Shown one piece after another: positions 36,559 to 48,600 of a stretch of DNA of 64,000 bases. The stretch is from Hirsutella rhossiliensis (lineage: Eukaryota; Ascomycota; Sordariomycetes; Hypocreales; Ophiocordycipitaceae). Below the pieces are notes generated by a model. It ran no database searches. It was not told the origin of the DNA and was given only the letters and a program-made list of their open reading frames with translations. Location: contig NW_025408682.1 of assembly GCF_020360975.1 (NCBI RefSeq), forward strand, positions 186,001 through 250,000, in the 5' to 3' direction. Positions within the stretch are counted from its first letter, which is position 1. Every line of letters starts with the position of its first letter. The position numbers and the translations under genes were made by a program.

Positions 36559-38122
36559 TTAACTACCCCTCTTCTTTACTAGCGTAGCGGGAACTAACTA
36601 AGGCGCCCCCTCCGCTATACTAAATACCTCCGGAAATACTAGAACTACCCTATCCTCCGCTCCTTCCTTATCCTCCGCGTTAAGACCTATCTTTATTAGT
36701 ATAGCACTTACCTCGGCCTTAGTAAATAGTAAGGCGTATTACTATAAAGTATAGCCTATATCGCTATCGATAAGGCGGAGTTTTAACTAGGATTCCTAGG
36801 CTTAGTACTCTAAGCTTATATAGGCGATATCGAATAAGGGCGTAAGGTTAAAGTAAATAATAAGCTCGCGGCGCTTATTAATTAGCGTATAGTAGTTAGC
36901 ACGCTTAACCTAGTATATCGTTAGGCGGTCGCTAATAAAAGGGTCGGATAAAACTTATAATAGTAGACTTTTATATACTTATAGTCCTAAAGGACTTACG
37001 ATAGGCCGTCTTAGCGGCGTCGAAAGCCTTAGCTAAATACTATACTATAATAGTAAGATAGCGCTAATTAGCCTCCTTAAAAATAAGCACGCCTATATCT
37101 AAGCTATTATCCTTAGTATCCTTATTACTAGTCTTTAGCTTATTAAGCTTATATAGGTACTTAATAATAGCGACTATATTAGCCCGGTTACTAAATATAA
37201 GAGTAGTAGCCTTAAGAAGGATTAGCTTATTAATCGTAATATTTAAAGTTAAAGGGAAACTTACTTAGTTATAGGTCGTAATATATCTATAGTACTACTT
37301 ATAGCGCGTTAAGGAAACCCCTAAGAAAATATAGCTAATTAAGAGCACCTTAATAGGCTTAGGCTTAGTCGTATTATACTCCTTAATAACTATCCTAAAA
37401 TAATATATATACTAGAGCTTACGAGGGATAACCCTATAAGCCTTAACCGGGCGGGCTTTAGCCTTAGATTAGGTACGCTTCTTCGTAGGAGCGCGACCGC
37501 CTTATACCGCCGCCTAAGTGCCCTTATCTCTAGCGCCGCCGTTCTTAGGTTCGTTAGTAAGAGGAGTTAGATCGCGGCCGTCTCTATTATTACTATTATT
37601 ATTATCTTAGCCCTCGTTTAGCTAGGTATCGGGATAGTCTTAGCCCTCGTTTAGCTAAGCCTTATCGTTAATATTAGCTTACTTATTCTAAGGAGCGGCC
37701 TAGACGACGATCTCTTATTAGCTAGAGCCGCCCTATTAAGATAGAGTAGCTAGGTTATCGGCACTTACCTAAGAGCGCTTAAGTATAATCTCCTTACTAG
37801 TATTAGTATCGCTAATAGGGGTAGTAGACTTATAAGTTTCTTAGCTTATAAAGGTAGGCTTATTAATAGCCGGAGCTAGGGTATTTAGTAGGGTAATAGG
37901 GGTATAACCCTCGCTAACGTTAGGTCTTAGACTAGAAGTCTCCTAAGACTAGGATTCCCCTATACCTTTCTTAGCTTTCTTTACTAAAGGGGAACTAGCG
38001 TTACTATAAGACTTCTAGGCTAATTACTTACGCTTTAAAGGCGAACCCGCCGCTACCTACTCCTATATATAGTATAAGAAATCGGCGTTATAGTTCTTTA
38101 TCTTTTTTAGCGTAAAAGGTAT
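36559..38122 (-). pseudogene. Antisense ~521-codon frame in Gypsy-2, between integrase and 3' LTR
   Basis: A minus-strand frame starting at ATA (ATG before RIP, 38122-38120) and ending at TAA (36561-36559). I followed it codon by codon: every in-frame stop is TAG or TAA, and one extra base at an A4 run (36937-36940) explains the 3n+1 length. Features: an N-terminal basic part, Ser/Thr/Pro-rich low complexity, an internal repeat of T-Q-L-N-E-G-Q-D, an Asn-rich tract at 37583-37610, a Lys/Arg-rich stretch, and a less repetitive C-terminal half with Tyr/Leu patterns. I do not recognise the family. It almost meets the 3' end of pol, tail to tail. Confidence 0.6.
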
Positions 38123-38504
38123 TATTATTAATAAATCGTCGATAAAAAGTAATATAAAAAGGTATAAAGGATTAATAAAAAAAAGGCGTAAAACTCTATA
38201 GTAATCGTAAGCGGAAGAGTTAAAGAAGAAAAGAAAATAAAAGAAATAAGAGATATATATATACGCTCTTTATATTATAGTTACGCGGCCGATATATAGG
38301 TAATACTATAATAGTTACTTAGCGGCTACCGCTAGTATAATAACTATTAACGTTATAGAGCGTAGACTAACGTATACTTATATAAGCGTATACGCGCGAT
38401 ATATAACTAAAACTACCTCTCTTTCTAACCGAATATACGTAGTATAGCAAAAGTAATATATATTAAAGATATAGCCGAGACGTTTATATAGGAAGGGAGA
38501 TAAT

Positions 38505-38761
38505 TATAAGAGCGGTACTAAGAGGTATAAGCTAATAGAGTACTTAGGTATATAGTACTAATATATTAGTAGGGTATTAGCAGGGAATCGTGCCTACCCC
38601 GCTTATATATTATAGACCTCTCGCTACTCTAACTAAAGAAGAGAAATCCCTCTTCCTATACGCTTTAGTCTTATAATAAGGAGAATATAATATATATAGC
38701 GTAGTACTTCTAGCTATCTTTACTACCTAACTAATCGTACTATAATATATATTCCCTTATA
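38505..38761 (+). repeat. Gypsy-2 3' LTR
   Basis: A 257-bp copy of 30692-30948, preceded by a purine run (GGAAGGGAGA, 38491-38500) as polypurine tract, and followed by AAGAG. Confidence 0.93.
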
Positions 38762-38766
38762 AAGAG

Positions 38767-41700
38767 GACTTAAGTAATAGCCTTAGTATTAAGGCCCTTA
38801 ATATAGTACTTATCTTAGTAAGTAAACCTTATAAGGTAGTTAGGCTAAGTAAAGAATATTATAGATATATTACTACCTATACCCTTATTAATAGTAAGGG
38901 GCTTATAAAGGTATAAGGTAAAGCTATCTACTAATAAAGATAAAGATATAGTAAAGCTATATAATAAAAGAGTAATATTACTAAAGTAAAGCTAAAAGTA
39001 GTAAGGTATAAAGGTAAGAGTACTCCTTATTAATATATAGTCTTAAGAGTTTAGTATAATAAGAAAGGGCTAGTAGCTATAGTATATAAGAGAAGTTAAA
39101 GGATCTTAAATAAAAATATAATATAGCGTTAATAGTAAGCTAAGATAAGGAGCTTATATAAAAGAGGTCTATAAGATATATATAAAGAAAAATATAATAA
39201 GAGGAAAAGAGGAAACCTTAAAAGGTAGTTTAGTAAAATATAAAGGGTTTTAAGATAAGTAAGACGCGCGAGGCTATATTTAAAGAGAAAGAAGTAAACT
39301 TATTTATAATATATATAAGATATAAGTTTAAAATTTAATAAGTAAGCGTTTAAGGGCGTACTAAGGCTTTAACTAATAAGACCTAGATAATAAGAAGGGA
39401 AAGTATACTATATAAAGTATAGGTAAGAAGAAGCTATCTTAGTAACTTATATATAAGGACCGGCTAAGGCTATATAGCCTACTAACTTTACTAGTAGGTA
39501 ATAGCGGGCGGGCTTAATAATAAGGTAGCGCTAGTATAATATAAAGAGTAGTAGTATACTTATAAATATATTAAAGAGCTATAAGTAAGATATAAGATAT
39601 ATAAACTTTCTTAGAGGATCTTATACTTATAAGAGGGGTACTAGTTAGTAAGATAAGTATAAGATAAATAGTTAATATAAGGACTTATATACTATTATTA
39701 TACTTATAAGGATTTACGCTAAGAGCTTAGTAGTACTATAAGTAAGTAGAGCTAAAAAGGGTAGTATAAGTAAGGAAGATAAAAGGTCTATAAGGGCCTT
39801 AGTAGACCGGTATCGCGATAAAGCTAGCTAATAAAAGGGTTTAGTCTAGAGTAGGTAATAAAGTAAGCCTAGCGCTAAAAGCCTAAGTAGCGCTATATAT
39901 AGGACTAAAGATCCGGCCGATTATAATAGCGCTAGAACTTAGTTACGGCGCCTTTTAAAAAGAGTAAGAAGAGGTATTAAGAGAGGTGCCTTTAAGGTAA
40001 GAGTAAGGAAGACCGCTAAAACTAAGGAAATAAAAGATTAGTATAAGCTAAGTTATACCGCGGGATATCTAGCCTTAATTAATACTAAGTATAGCGGTAA
40101 CTTAGCTACTACTTATACTAAGGGCGGCGGGGTACTAGCTACTACTAAGCGGGCCTAGCGCTATCTTAGCCTTAAGGAAAGGCTAGTATATACTAAAAGA
40201 AATCTAGTTTCTATTAATAGCGGAGACCGCTAGGCCCTTACCGCTATAAATAAGAAGTTTAAACGCTTTATAGGATATTTAGCCCTAGCTAATATAAAGG
40301 GCCGCTAGTCCTTTATTACTATTAAATAAGATAGGTTTAGCTATAGCCTTAGCTAAAAGTAAGGGGGCTTTATAAGATACCTAGCTCTAGCTAATATAAA
40401 GGGCCGCTAGGCCTTTACCGCTATTAAGTAGGACTAGCCTAGCTATAGTCTTAGCTAGAAGCTAGTATATACTATAAGCTATCTAGTCTTAGCTAGCTAG
40501 TAAGGGCAAGGCCCTTATTATAACTCCCTTTATAGCTAGGCCGCTTATTAGTAATAGAGATAGTATATTAGTAAGTATATTTATAGAGCGAGGTAAAGGT
40601 ATATAATAGTTATAGCTAACTAGATATAGGTAGAGTAGCGATAAGACGCTAAGCGAGAGATAAGTAAAAGAGGAAATACTATCTTAATAATAAGTAAGCT
40701 AAGTAGAAATATAATAAGGTAGGTAAAAAGATACTAAGATAAAGGGAGCTATAAGCTAAGGACCTAGCTAGCGCGCTATAATACCTTAATATAGAGTTTA
40801 AGGTAGGTAAGAGGCTAGCTAATAAGTAGATATAGTATATACTAGTACTATATAAGAGGTAAGTAGGGATAGTATAAAGGTTCTACTAAGCGTTTTATAA
40901 CGTAGGTATACTACCGATTATAACCTATATACTATACTACTAAAAGTAAGCTAAGGGGGAGCTAAGGGAGATAGTATAAAAGGGGTAGTTATAAAGTAGT
41001 ATTATAAAGGGCGGGCGGTCTTAGTTTAAATACTAAAGCTACTTTTAAAAGGGTAGGCTAGTACTAGTCTATATAAAGTACGTATAATAGGCTAGGCGCG
41101 AGGGGTCGTTACTAGCTATATACCTTTATAAGCGGCTTAGCTATAAGTATATATACCCTAACGAGCTAAAGGACCTTACGCTGCTTAAAAAGAAGCTTAT
41201 CTTACTTAACTTATACTATAGTATTATAATAAAGTATAGTATCTTAAGCGGTTAAAGGTAAAGTATAAGGTACCTAAGGTATATTAAGGGCTATATTACT
41301 ATATTCCTAAATAATATATAGGGCCTAGCTACTAAGGTACTACTATACTTATTACTCTAGGTTATAAATAAGATCTATATTTTATAGTAAGGTACTAAGA
41401 GGGCTAGGCTGCGCGACCTATTAGGCCTATTATTAGTAAGGTAGTTAGCGGTAAAGAGGGCGCTAGCCTAGCTTAAGGAGAATAATCCGCTCTATAATAA
41501 GGTTAAGATTAACGCGGTAGAGATAGCTAGCTAGGGGGCGCCTCTATATAAGGTACCGCTAGTAGTATATAAGCGGCTAAAGTAAAGCGAGCCGTTAATA
41601 TAAAAGAGAACGCGGATAGCGTAGGTAGTACCGCTATTAAAGTAAGCTATAGATAATAAGGGTATAGTTAAGATTAAGGAGGTCCTTATAATACTAAGGT

Positions 41701-43059
41701 AAGGGCGGGACCTTATTAAAAGGAGCTATAATATTAGGCTTATATATAAAGATAATAATAAGGACGGCGCTAAGCTTAAAGAGGATAGGGACGTAATTAA
41801 TAAGGTAATATCTTTTAGTATATTCTTATTAAATAAGGCGCTTAAGGTAGCTAATACTAAGAAGATTTACTTCGCCCGCGGTACTATTAAGCTTAAGGGA
41901 GCGCGCGCTAGCTTAAGGATATAAGTAGGGACTATAGCCTAAGAGGCGGAGGGCGATAGCGGTAACGTCGAGCTATATATAGAGGTATAGTATAGTAAGG
42001 ATTTCGCTAACTTAGCGGAAGCCTCCTTCTTTATAAAAGCCTTTCTAACCTTATTCCCTTTTAGCTTAAGTAGGCTAAGGCTCGCCGATAAAGACGCTAC
42101 TAAGAAGAGAGAGGGCCCTAGCGTTAGGAACTAAGGTATATAAGTAGAGTAGGTCGCGGAGGGCTTTATATTAAAGCGGAATATAAAGCTCTAAGTATAA
42201 GCCGACGTTATACTATAGCGCTATAGCGGCTAGTTCGCGATATACCTTATCTTTACCTTTATTATCTTTAATATAAGCGTATAGTCTAGGAACTACTAAG
42301 CTAGTATACTTAGCGTTATAAGGAAGAACTTTATAAAGGTTAAGGGCTTACTTAAGTTATTAATAGCGGTAAGGGTTAAGGCGGCGAGGGTCGAGCTTAA
42401 GGCTATAAGTAAGACTAGTAACGATAGGGTAAAGGAGCTCCTTTAGTCTCTCTCTATATTTAGCTACTAATAGCTAATATTAAAAGAGAGCTACTTTAAT
42501 ATATAAAAGAAGATACTATCCCTTATTATAAGGTATAAGGTACTAGCTATATAGTTTACGCTAAACCTAAATAATATTATAAACTTAGTAAAGTTATAGC
42601 TAGCGGTATACTATACCTATAACCTTAATAAGGCCGAGGCCTTTTTAAGAGACCTAGGGACTATATATAAGTAGACGCGGCTAGCTATATTAGACCTAAT
42701 AAGCTTAGCTATCTTCTTTTATTAAGAGATAATACTCTTTTTAAGTACTACGTTAACGTTAAGGAGAAGTTAGTATTTAGGTATATTAGCGTATATTATA
42801 AGGCGGTTAAGACTAATAAGTAATACGCTCTTTATATTTATAGGCTCCTTTAGCTTAAGGGCAACGCGGGTCTTAGTAAGGCGCTAGCTAGCCTTAATAT
42901 AAATAAGTAGGTAGCGTACTAAGAGTATATTATCTACTATATAAATAGTATCTTCTTTAAGGTAAAGCGGCCGCTTTAAGATAACTATACCCCCTTCTTT
43001 ATAAAGCCCTTATATATTAAAGGTAAAAAGGGTCCTAAACTAACCTAAGGCTATAAGAG
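38767..43059 (+). mobile_element. Helitron X2: N-terminal coding part and first half of Rep
   Basis: Resumes X2 after Gypsy-2 and matches 13.34-17.93 kb in reverse complement. From 38767 to about 40100 a Gln/Arg/Lys-rich frame with TAA/TAG stops can be followed; it is unrecognised. Coding tandem repeats follow at 40274-40480, then the Rep-helicase region. Ends at repeat S copy 2. Confidence 0.78.
40274..40480 (+). repeat. 102-bp coding tandem repeat in X2
   Basis: Two similar units start at 40274 and 40376, 102 bp (34 codons) apart, each containing AAAGGGCCGCTAG. They lie in the low-complexity N-terminal coding part of the Helitron protein. Confidence 0.65.
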
Positions 43060-44044
43060 TATAAAAATATACCCTTATATTTCTATTTTACTATTATAAA
43101 GAAATAATAAGTATAAAGAGGCTTTATAAAATAAGCTAGTAGAAAGAGGCTTTATAATATAGTTTAAGGGAATAACCCTTAAAGATAAAGACCTTTACTA
43201 GATATCTATACCTTTCTTTAAGAAAAGCGGGTTAAGATAAGCCTATCCTAATAAAATAAAATATATATTTTATATATACGTTAATTATAAGTAGAACGGA
43301 TACCCTATTGCTTATTTTAGCTTAGTAGTTTAAAAGATATCCGCGATATAAGAATAAGTAAGGCATAGAATATTCTAGTTAAATCTACTACTTATACTAG
43401 AACCTATAGTCTTACGTTAACTATTATATTATAATTAGACTACCTATTAAGTTAGGACGATATACTATAGATAGAGCTTTTTAAGTACTATAGAATATAC
43501 TAGAAAGCTAACTAATTAGCCTACTAGTAGGCGAGCAATAGTTTATAAAAAACAAAGGATTTCCCTAGGAGTAGTAGATAAAATAAGTAAGTTTATAAGT
43601 ATCTTTTATAACGCTATTCTTTTAATATATTATTTAGCCCCTTATATACTTATTATAAATTCCGGATAAAATCCTACCTTATACTTATACTATATTGCCT
43701 TAAGATATAATACGCGAGATTATTACCCTTTAATATAAGGTATAGTTACTTAAGAATAAAGGAGGTAATAGATAAGTTAGGTACCTTAAAGAAGTAGTTA
43801 AACTAAAATATCTAGGACTATTTAACGGTACTTATAGTATACTTTAAGACTTTCTTACCTAACTTAAGGCCTACTACCGGTTTTACCTTACTAAACTCTT
43901 AGACCTAGTTAAAAAGGTACTTTATATAAGAAATTATTTATCTAAAACGGTACTCGCTTAGTTTAGACCTATTATAAGGGATTTTCTTAATAACTAACTA
44001 GCTTATTAATTACTTAATCCTACGCTTATTACTTATACCTTTTT
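43060..44044 (+). mobile_element. Repeat S, copy 2, carrying a Gypsy gag fragment
   Basis: A 985-bp insertion in the Helitron Rep domain. Its first ~630 bp and last ~42 bp match S copy 1 (19514-20205, reverse complement). Between them lies a 314-bp piece of Gypsy gag. X1 shows the empty site near 13310. Flanks TATAAGAG and TATAAGGAG suggest an 8-9 bp duplication. No transposase was found, so S looks non-autonomous. Confidence 0.65.
43689..44002 (+). pseudogene. Captured Gypsy gag fragment inside S
   Basis: Colinear over 314 bp with the 5' gag region of Gypsy-1 (2713-3026), with substitutions but no length change. It has no LTR next to it, so it is not a simple nested insertion. It was probably taken up by S, or S copy 1 lost it. 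RIP-type stops are present. Confidence 0.75.
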
Positions 44045-47000
44045 ATAAGGAGCTAGACGCGGAAGGTTACTACGCTATATAGGCGGGGCGGTTAGCTATA
44101 GTAGATATATTATTATAGCTTAATAACGTCGCGCGCTTTATAGATACCTTTAACGAGGAGGCTAACTTCTACGCCGGCGCAATATAAATCTATATATATA
44201 GCGCGACCTATATAAAATACTTACTTAGCGTAAGGGCGTATAAGGGGGACCTTTATTAGTTTAAGGCGCTATAAAGGCTAGTAAAGAGGACGGCGCTAAT
44301 AGTAAACGGGGTACTTAAGATCTAGTAAATATATAGTATAGTAAACTAGTAGAGTAAAGCGATAGTAATAAAGCTATAGTATAACTATAATATCTTATTT
44401 ATTGCGATATAGTATAAGACTATAGCCTTAATCTACTATATTACTAACTATATAACGAAGGTAAAGGACCTTATATAAAAGTAAGTAGCCGCTATAGCTA
44501 AGTTCCTTCCTATATTAAAGCTAATAAGAGAGGGTAATAGAAGTAGCGCTAACCGCGACGCTAGCTAAGGGGGTAGGGCTAAAAAGGTATCGATAGTAGT
44601 AGACCCTATAAAGAGGAATAAGATAAAAACGTTCTTACTTAAGGTAGCGAACTAAGTATTTATAGAGCGGCCGCTATTATAAGTTAAAGTAATCGCGTAT
44701 CTCTTAGGGTACCTAGTAAAGTTTAATAGCGGCTTAGTATAGGCGTATATAAATATAAACTAGCTTTACTAGGCCGTTTTCCGCTAATAGTAGTACCTTT
44801 AATAAGTAAGTAGCGTAGAGGTAATAAGTAACGCGCTAAATAAGATAGTTATTATTAAGGAAGCTAGCTTAAGGATCCTTTTTATTAAGGCCTACTAGTA
44901 TAAGGGTAAGCTCTTATAGGGCCTTTACCTTTATAACTATATATCCCTTATATAGCTAAAGTAAAATAGTAGCGGCGCTAATAGTAAGATAGGCTAAGGT
45001 AAGGTACCTTTTATAGAGAGCTAAGTATTAAAAAAGGGCTAAGTATAAGCGCTTAAGCGGCTAGGTAGTAAAGTAACTATATACCTTAATAGATACCTTA
45101 GTAAGGAGTTTAATAAAGGAAATAATAAGTTATATTACTAAAGATATATACTATAAGATAAGAAGCGCTTAAAAGGAAGGTAATATAGCTAAGGGTATTA
45201 GCTAATAGCGCTTAAGGTAGTAGTATAGTACCTAGTTTTAATCGTACTATAGGAATCCTTTTTTAGTAAAGAGGTAGGTAATATTAATAATATCTAAGCG
45301 CGGGTATAGGGGTCGCTAGCGCCGAGGGTTATATAGCTTATAAATAATATATAGCTCCTTTAGCGGTTAGTAGAAGATATAAAGTATAATACTAAATAGT
45401 GGGCCGCTATATTAAAGGAAGGTAAGATAGCGGCTATATAGGCTAAAGGTAGCGAAGGGGTATATTATACTAATAGGGTAGGTAACGCGGCGCGGCTTAT
45501 TAATATTATATAAAACGCCGCTAGTATAAGATAGGTAATAGTATAGTTAATAGAGCCGCTTATAATAATATAGTAGCTCTATTAGTTTTAGTAGATAGCG
45601 CTTAAATTAGCGGCCGAGCTCGTAGTAATAGTAGTAGTAGATAAAATAGTAGGTAGGAGGGTAAACCTACTAAGCTTAGCGCTATTAAGGGCAGTATTGC
45701 CGCGGTAAGAGGAGGTATAGGGCATTAAGTTATAGTAAAGGAGCGCGGCGTAAGAGTAGGAGCGAGCTATTTAAAGTATTTAAAGCGGTAGGCGGTAGCG
45801 GGTATAAGGGCTAACTATAGCGCGGCCCGTTATAAAGTAATAAAGAGCTTTAGCGAGGATAATATAGATATAATAGCGGCCGATAGTAATATAAATATAG
45901 ATATAGCGGCGGGGATATATATATAGCTTAGCCTATTAAGCTCGTTCGTCGCTACTAGTAAGGAGCTAGCGAGGTAGCTAATTCTTAATAAGAAGTAGTT
46001 AGTCGCCCTCTTAATTATATATTAATAGCTTAACCGGATCTAGCTAGGCGATAAGGTAGGCGGCGATAGCGGCAGCTAGCTTTACTTATTTATTAGTAGT
46101 AAGGGTAGTACTAGTAAGTCGCGCGTTATTAAGGCGCTCGTTAAGCTACTTACTTAAAGGGACCTATTAAGCTAGCTATTAGTTATAGTAACGTTAAGGA
46201 TAGCGGTAGCGCGGATTAATAGTATTATACTATACTTAGCCTATAGCCTTATAATAAGCTAGAGCGGCTAGGTAAGAAGGGTAACGAGGGAGGTAGATAA
46301 GGTATAGCTATTAAGCTAAGGGGAGCGATTTATTAATAGCCGGTCGCGGATAAATTAATAAGAGAAGGAGGTATTAATAATCGATAAGGTTAGTATACTT
46401 AAGATAAGGACGCTATACGCCGCTAACGAGTAGCTCTACTAGCTATAAGGGTTAGCGCGAGACTTTAGCGGTATCTTAGTAGTAATTTTTTATAGCGACT
46501 TTTATTAGTTCCGGCTAGTATAAGAGCGGTCGATCTTATTACTAAGCGCGGCGGTAGTATAAAATAAGGATAAGGCGTTCGCGGCTAAGTAGCGGCGGTA
46601 GTATAATAAAGCGTATACGCTATAGCGGCGGTTTATAACGGTTATTATATTAAATAAGTAGATATAGGCCGCCGGCGACTTAGAGCTTTAGCGGCTACTT
46701 AGGCGGATCTAGTAAAGAGAGTAAGACCGGTTAAACCTAGAGCTACTTAACTTAAGGTACTACTAGTTATAAGAGATAGGCCTAATAGTAGTAACGCCGC
46801 TTAACTAAAACCGCTAGAACCTTAACTTAGAGGTAGCGCTTATATTCTAAGTATAGCGATAGACGGCGTCGCGCGTCTTCCTATTTAAGTATAAGTAAAG
46901 GGAGGGCGTGCTAATAAAGGAGGAGGTAGCGCTAATACTAAGCTATAGCGATAATAGCGTAACGCTAGTACTAGCTATCTTTATCTTTTTACTAAGTATA

Positions 47001-47900
47001 CTAATTATCGTAAACTAGAATATATACTAAGGGCTAAAGCTAGTAAATAAGGCTAGGTATATAGTAATAAAAGTTATCTTTAACTAGGCCTTCCCTAGCT
47101 ACTAAGTATTAGCGGAGCTAACGATATACTTTAGGCCGCTAGTAGGTATTATACTAGCCTTAGAGATAACTATAGACTTTTACTTTATTAAGATACTTAC
47201 TAAGACGATCTTACTAATACTTATTAGCGTTAAGATTAATATATAGTAAAAGTAGCTATAGTAGTAAAGCGACGTTAGTTATAGGGGCCTACTATACGCG
47301 GTAGCCTTTACCTATACTAACTATAAGGTATAAGGTAGGACGCTAGAGCGTATTATGCTAGAGCTATAAGGGGCAAGGATAATAATAGTTAAAGGGCGGG
47401 CGGTACTATTACTATATAACCTATATAGCTTATATATATAGCTATCGTAGTACCTAACGCTTAACGGTATTATACTTATATTAAAGGTATAAGAGCGGGA
47501 CCTAGTAAGGAACCGGGTCCTTAGGGAGATAACGGCGGCCTAGGCCTAGCTAGAGGAGCTAAGCGGGTAGACGGCGCGGGAGGCGGCGGGCTAGCTCCGC
47601 GGGTAACGCCCCGCGCCGCTCGCGCGCCGCCTATAGCGTAAGAAGGCTTACTTAAAGAACTATCGAATAGGCTATAAGGATAACTAGCTATTACCGCGGC
47701 GTTATATCTTAATATTAATAGTTAAGCGCGTATAGTTATATAAGCACTATATATATATATATATTTAATTATAAAAGGTAGCGTATATAAGTAGCTATTA
47801 TAGTAACGCTATTAGCTTAATAATAGATAGGGCTATTAAGCTAACGTAGGCAGTCTACGCTTATATTTATATTATCTATATAAGGAGGGCCCTTTAAGTA
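44045..47900 (+). mobile_element. Helitron X2: second half of Rep and helicase, 3' end
   Basis: Matches 1-2163, 10013-10392 and 12241-13310 in reverse complement. Coding similarity ends near 47.65-47.72 kb. The true 3' end (a Helitron should end in a hairpin and CTRR) could not be fixed in the AT-rich sequence after 47.75 kb. Confidence 0.72.
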
Positions 47901-48119
47901 ATAACTAAATAAATAAGAAAGGGAAATAAAAAGAAGGGTAGTATAATAGAGAGGGTAAAGAGGGCTAAAATAAATAAAGAGGGTAAGGTAACTAATAGAG
48001 GCACGTACTATTAATAATTAATTAATAAATTAAAAGTAAGAATACTAATAAATTAAGTATACTAGCGAATAAAAATAAAAAGTAAGAAAAATACTAGCTA
48101 ATAAAAAGGCGGGAAAAGC

Positions 48120-48600
48120 TAAGGGTAAAAGTTAAGGAGAAGAAAAAAAAAGGGGGGGGGGTAGTTATAGCTTATAAGGTAAGAAAATCTTTTTATTACT
48201 TATTCCTCGTTCCTTAAAGTAAGGTAAAATCCTTTTATTACTTATTTCTTATTCCTTAAGGCACTAACGTTCCTTAAAGCATAGCAGCGTTTTTTTTTTC
48301 TCTTTAAGGAGGAACTAAAAGAACCTTTTTATTACTAACGTTCCTTAAAGTAAAGGGGGGGGGTAGTTATAGCTTATAAGGTAAGAAAATCCTTTTATTA
48401 CTCGTTCCTTATTCCTTAAAGCAAGGCCGGATTTAAGGGCGTAAATTAATAGTTATAGTTCTTATAGGGTAAGAAAAAGCCTTTCGTTCCTTAAGGCATA
48501 GTTATAGTTCTTATAAGGTAAGAAGAAGCTTTTTATTCCTTAAGGTATAGTTATAGTTCTTATAAGGTAAGAAGAAGCCTTTCGTTCCTTAAAGTATATT
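48120..48600. repeat. 49-bp tandem repeats with G-runs
   Basis: Three units of exactly 49 bp, each starting AGTTATAGTTCTTATA, lie at 48451-48499, 48500-48548 and 48549-48597. Two longer diverged units lie upstream (about 48160 and 48360), each preceded by a run of nine or ten G. The words GTTCCTTAAGGCA and GGTAAGAA recur. Possibly the 3' flank of X2 or a separate satellite. No gene is seen. Confidence 0.8.

Larger units (their letters stand above)
30692..38761 (+). mobile_element. Gypsy-2: full-length Ty3/Gypsy element with nested solo LTR
   Basis: An 8070-bp element with 257-bp LTRs at both ends and a perfect AAGAG target duplication (30687-30691 and 38762-38766). It split Helitron X2; X1 shows the uninterrupted site near 17.93 kb. 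It codes on the plus strand for gag and pol, then has a long antisense frame before the 3' LTR. A Copia solo LTR inserted into its RNase H/integrase region at 34368. RIP is heavy. Confidence 0.95.
40900..47640 (+). pseudogene. Helitron Rep-helicase pseudogene, X2 copy (split by S)
   Basis: Relic of the protein that moves Helitrons by rolling-circle replication. The N-terminal conserved region (41150-41360) reads R-Y-I-K-G-Y, likely RHVKGH before RIP. The HUH nickase motif is at 42833-42841 and now reads Tyr-Ile-Tyr. The two catalytic tyrosines are kept at 44437-44451 in YITNYITK. Removing S, HUH and Y2 lie about 204 codons apart, a normal distance. The helicase Walker A (46095-46121) has Gly to Ser changes, motif II near 46385 has Glu to Lys, and the C-terminal motifs YKVQGRTLER (47313-47345) and Y.QLSR (about 47430) are readable. 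Frame changes occur along the length. Confidence 0.8.

Noticed and set aside
1..48000. Idea that the whole region is a Starship element
   Set aside because: No DUF3435 captain gene was recognised; the large repeats resolve into Helitron, Gypsy, Copia, Fot1 and MULE sequences with their own target duplications.
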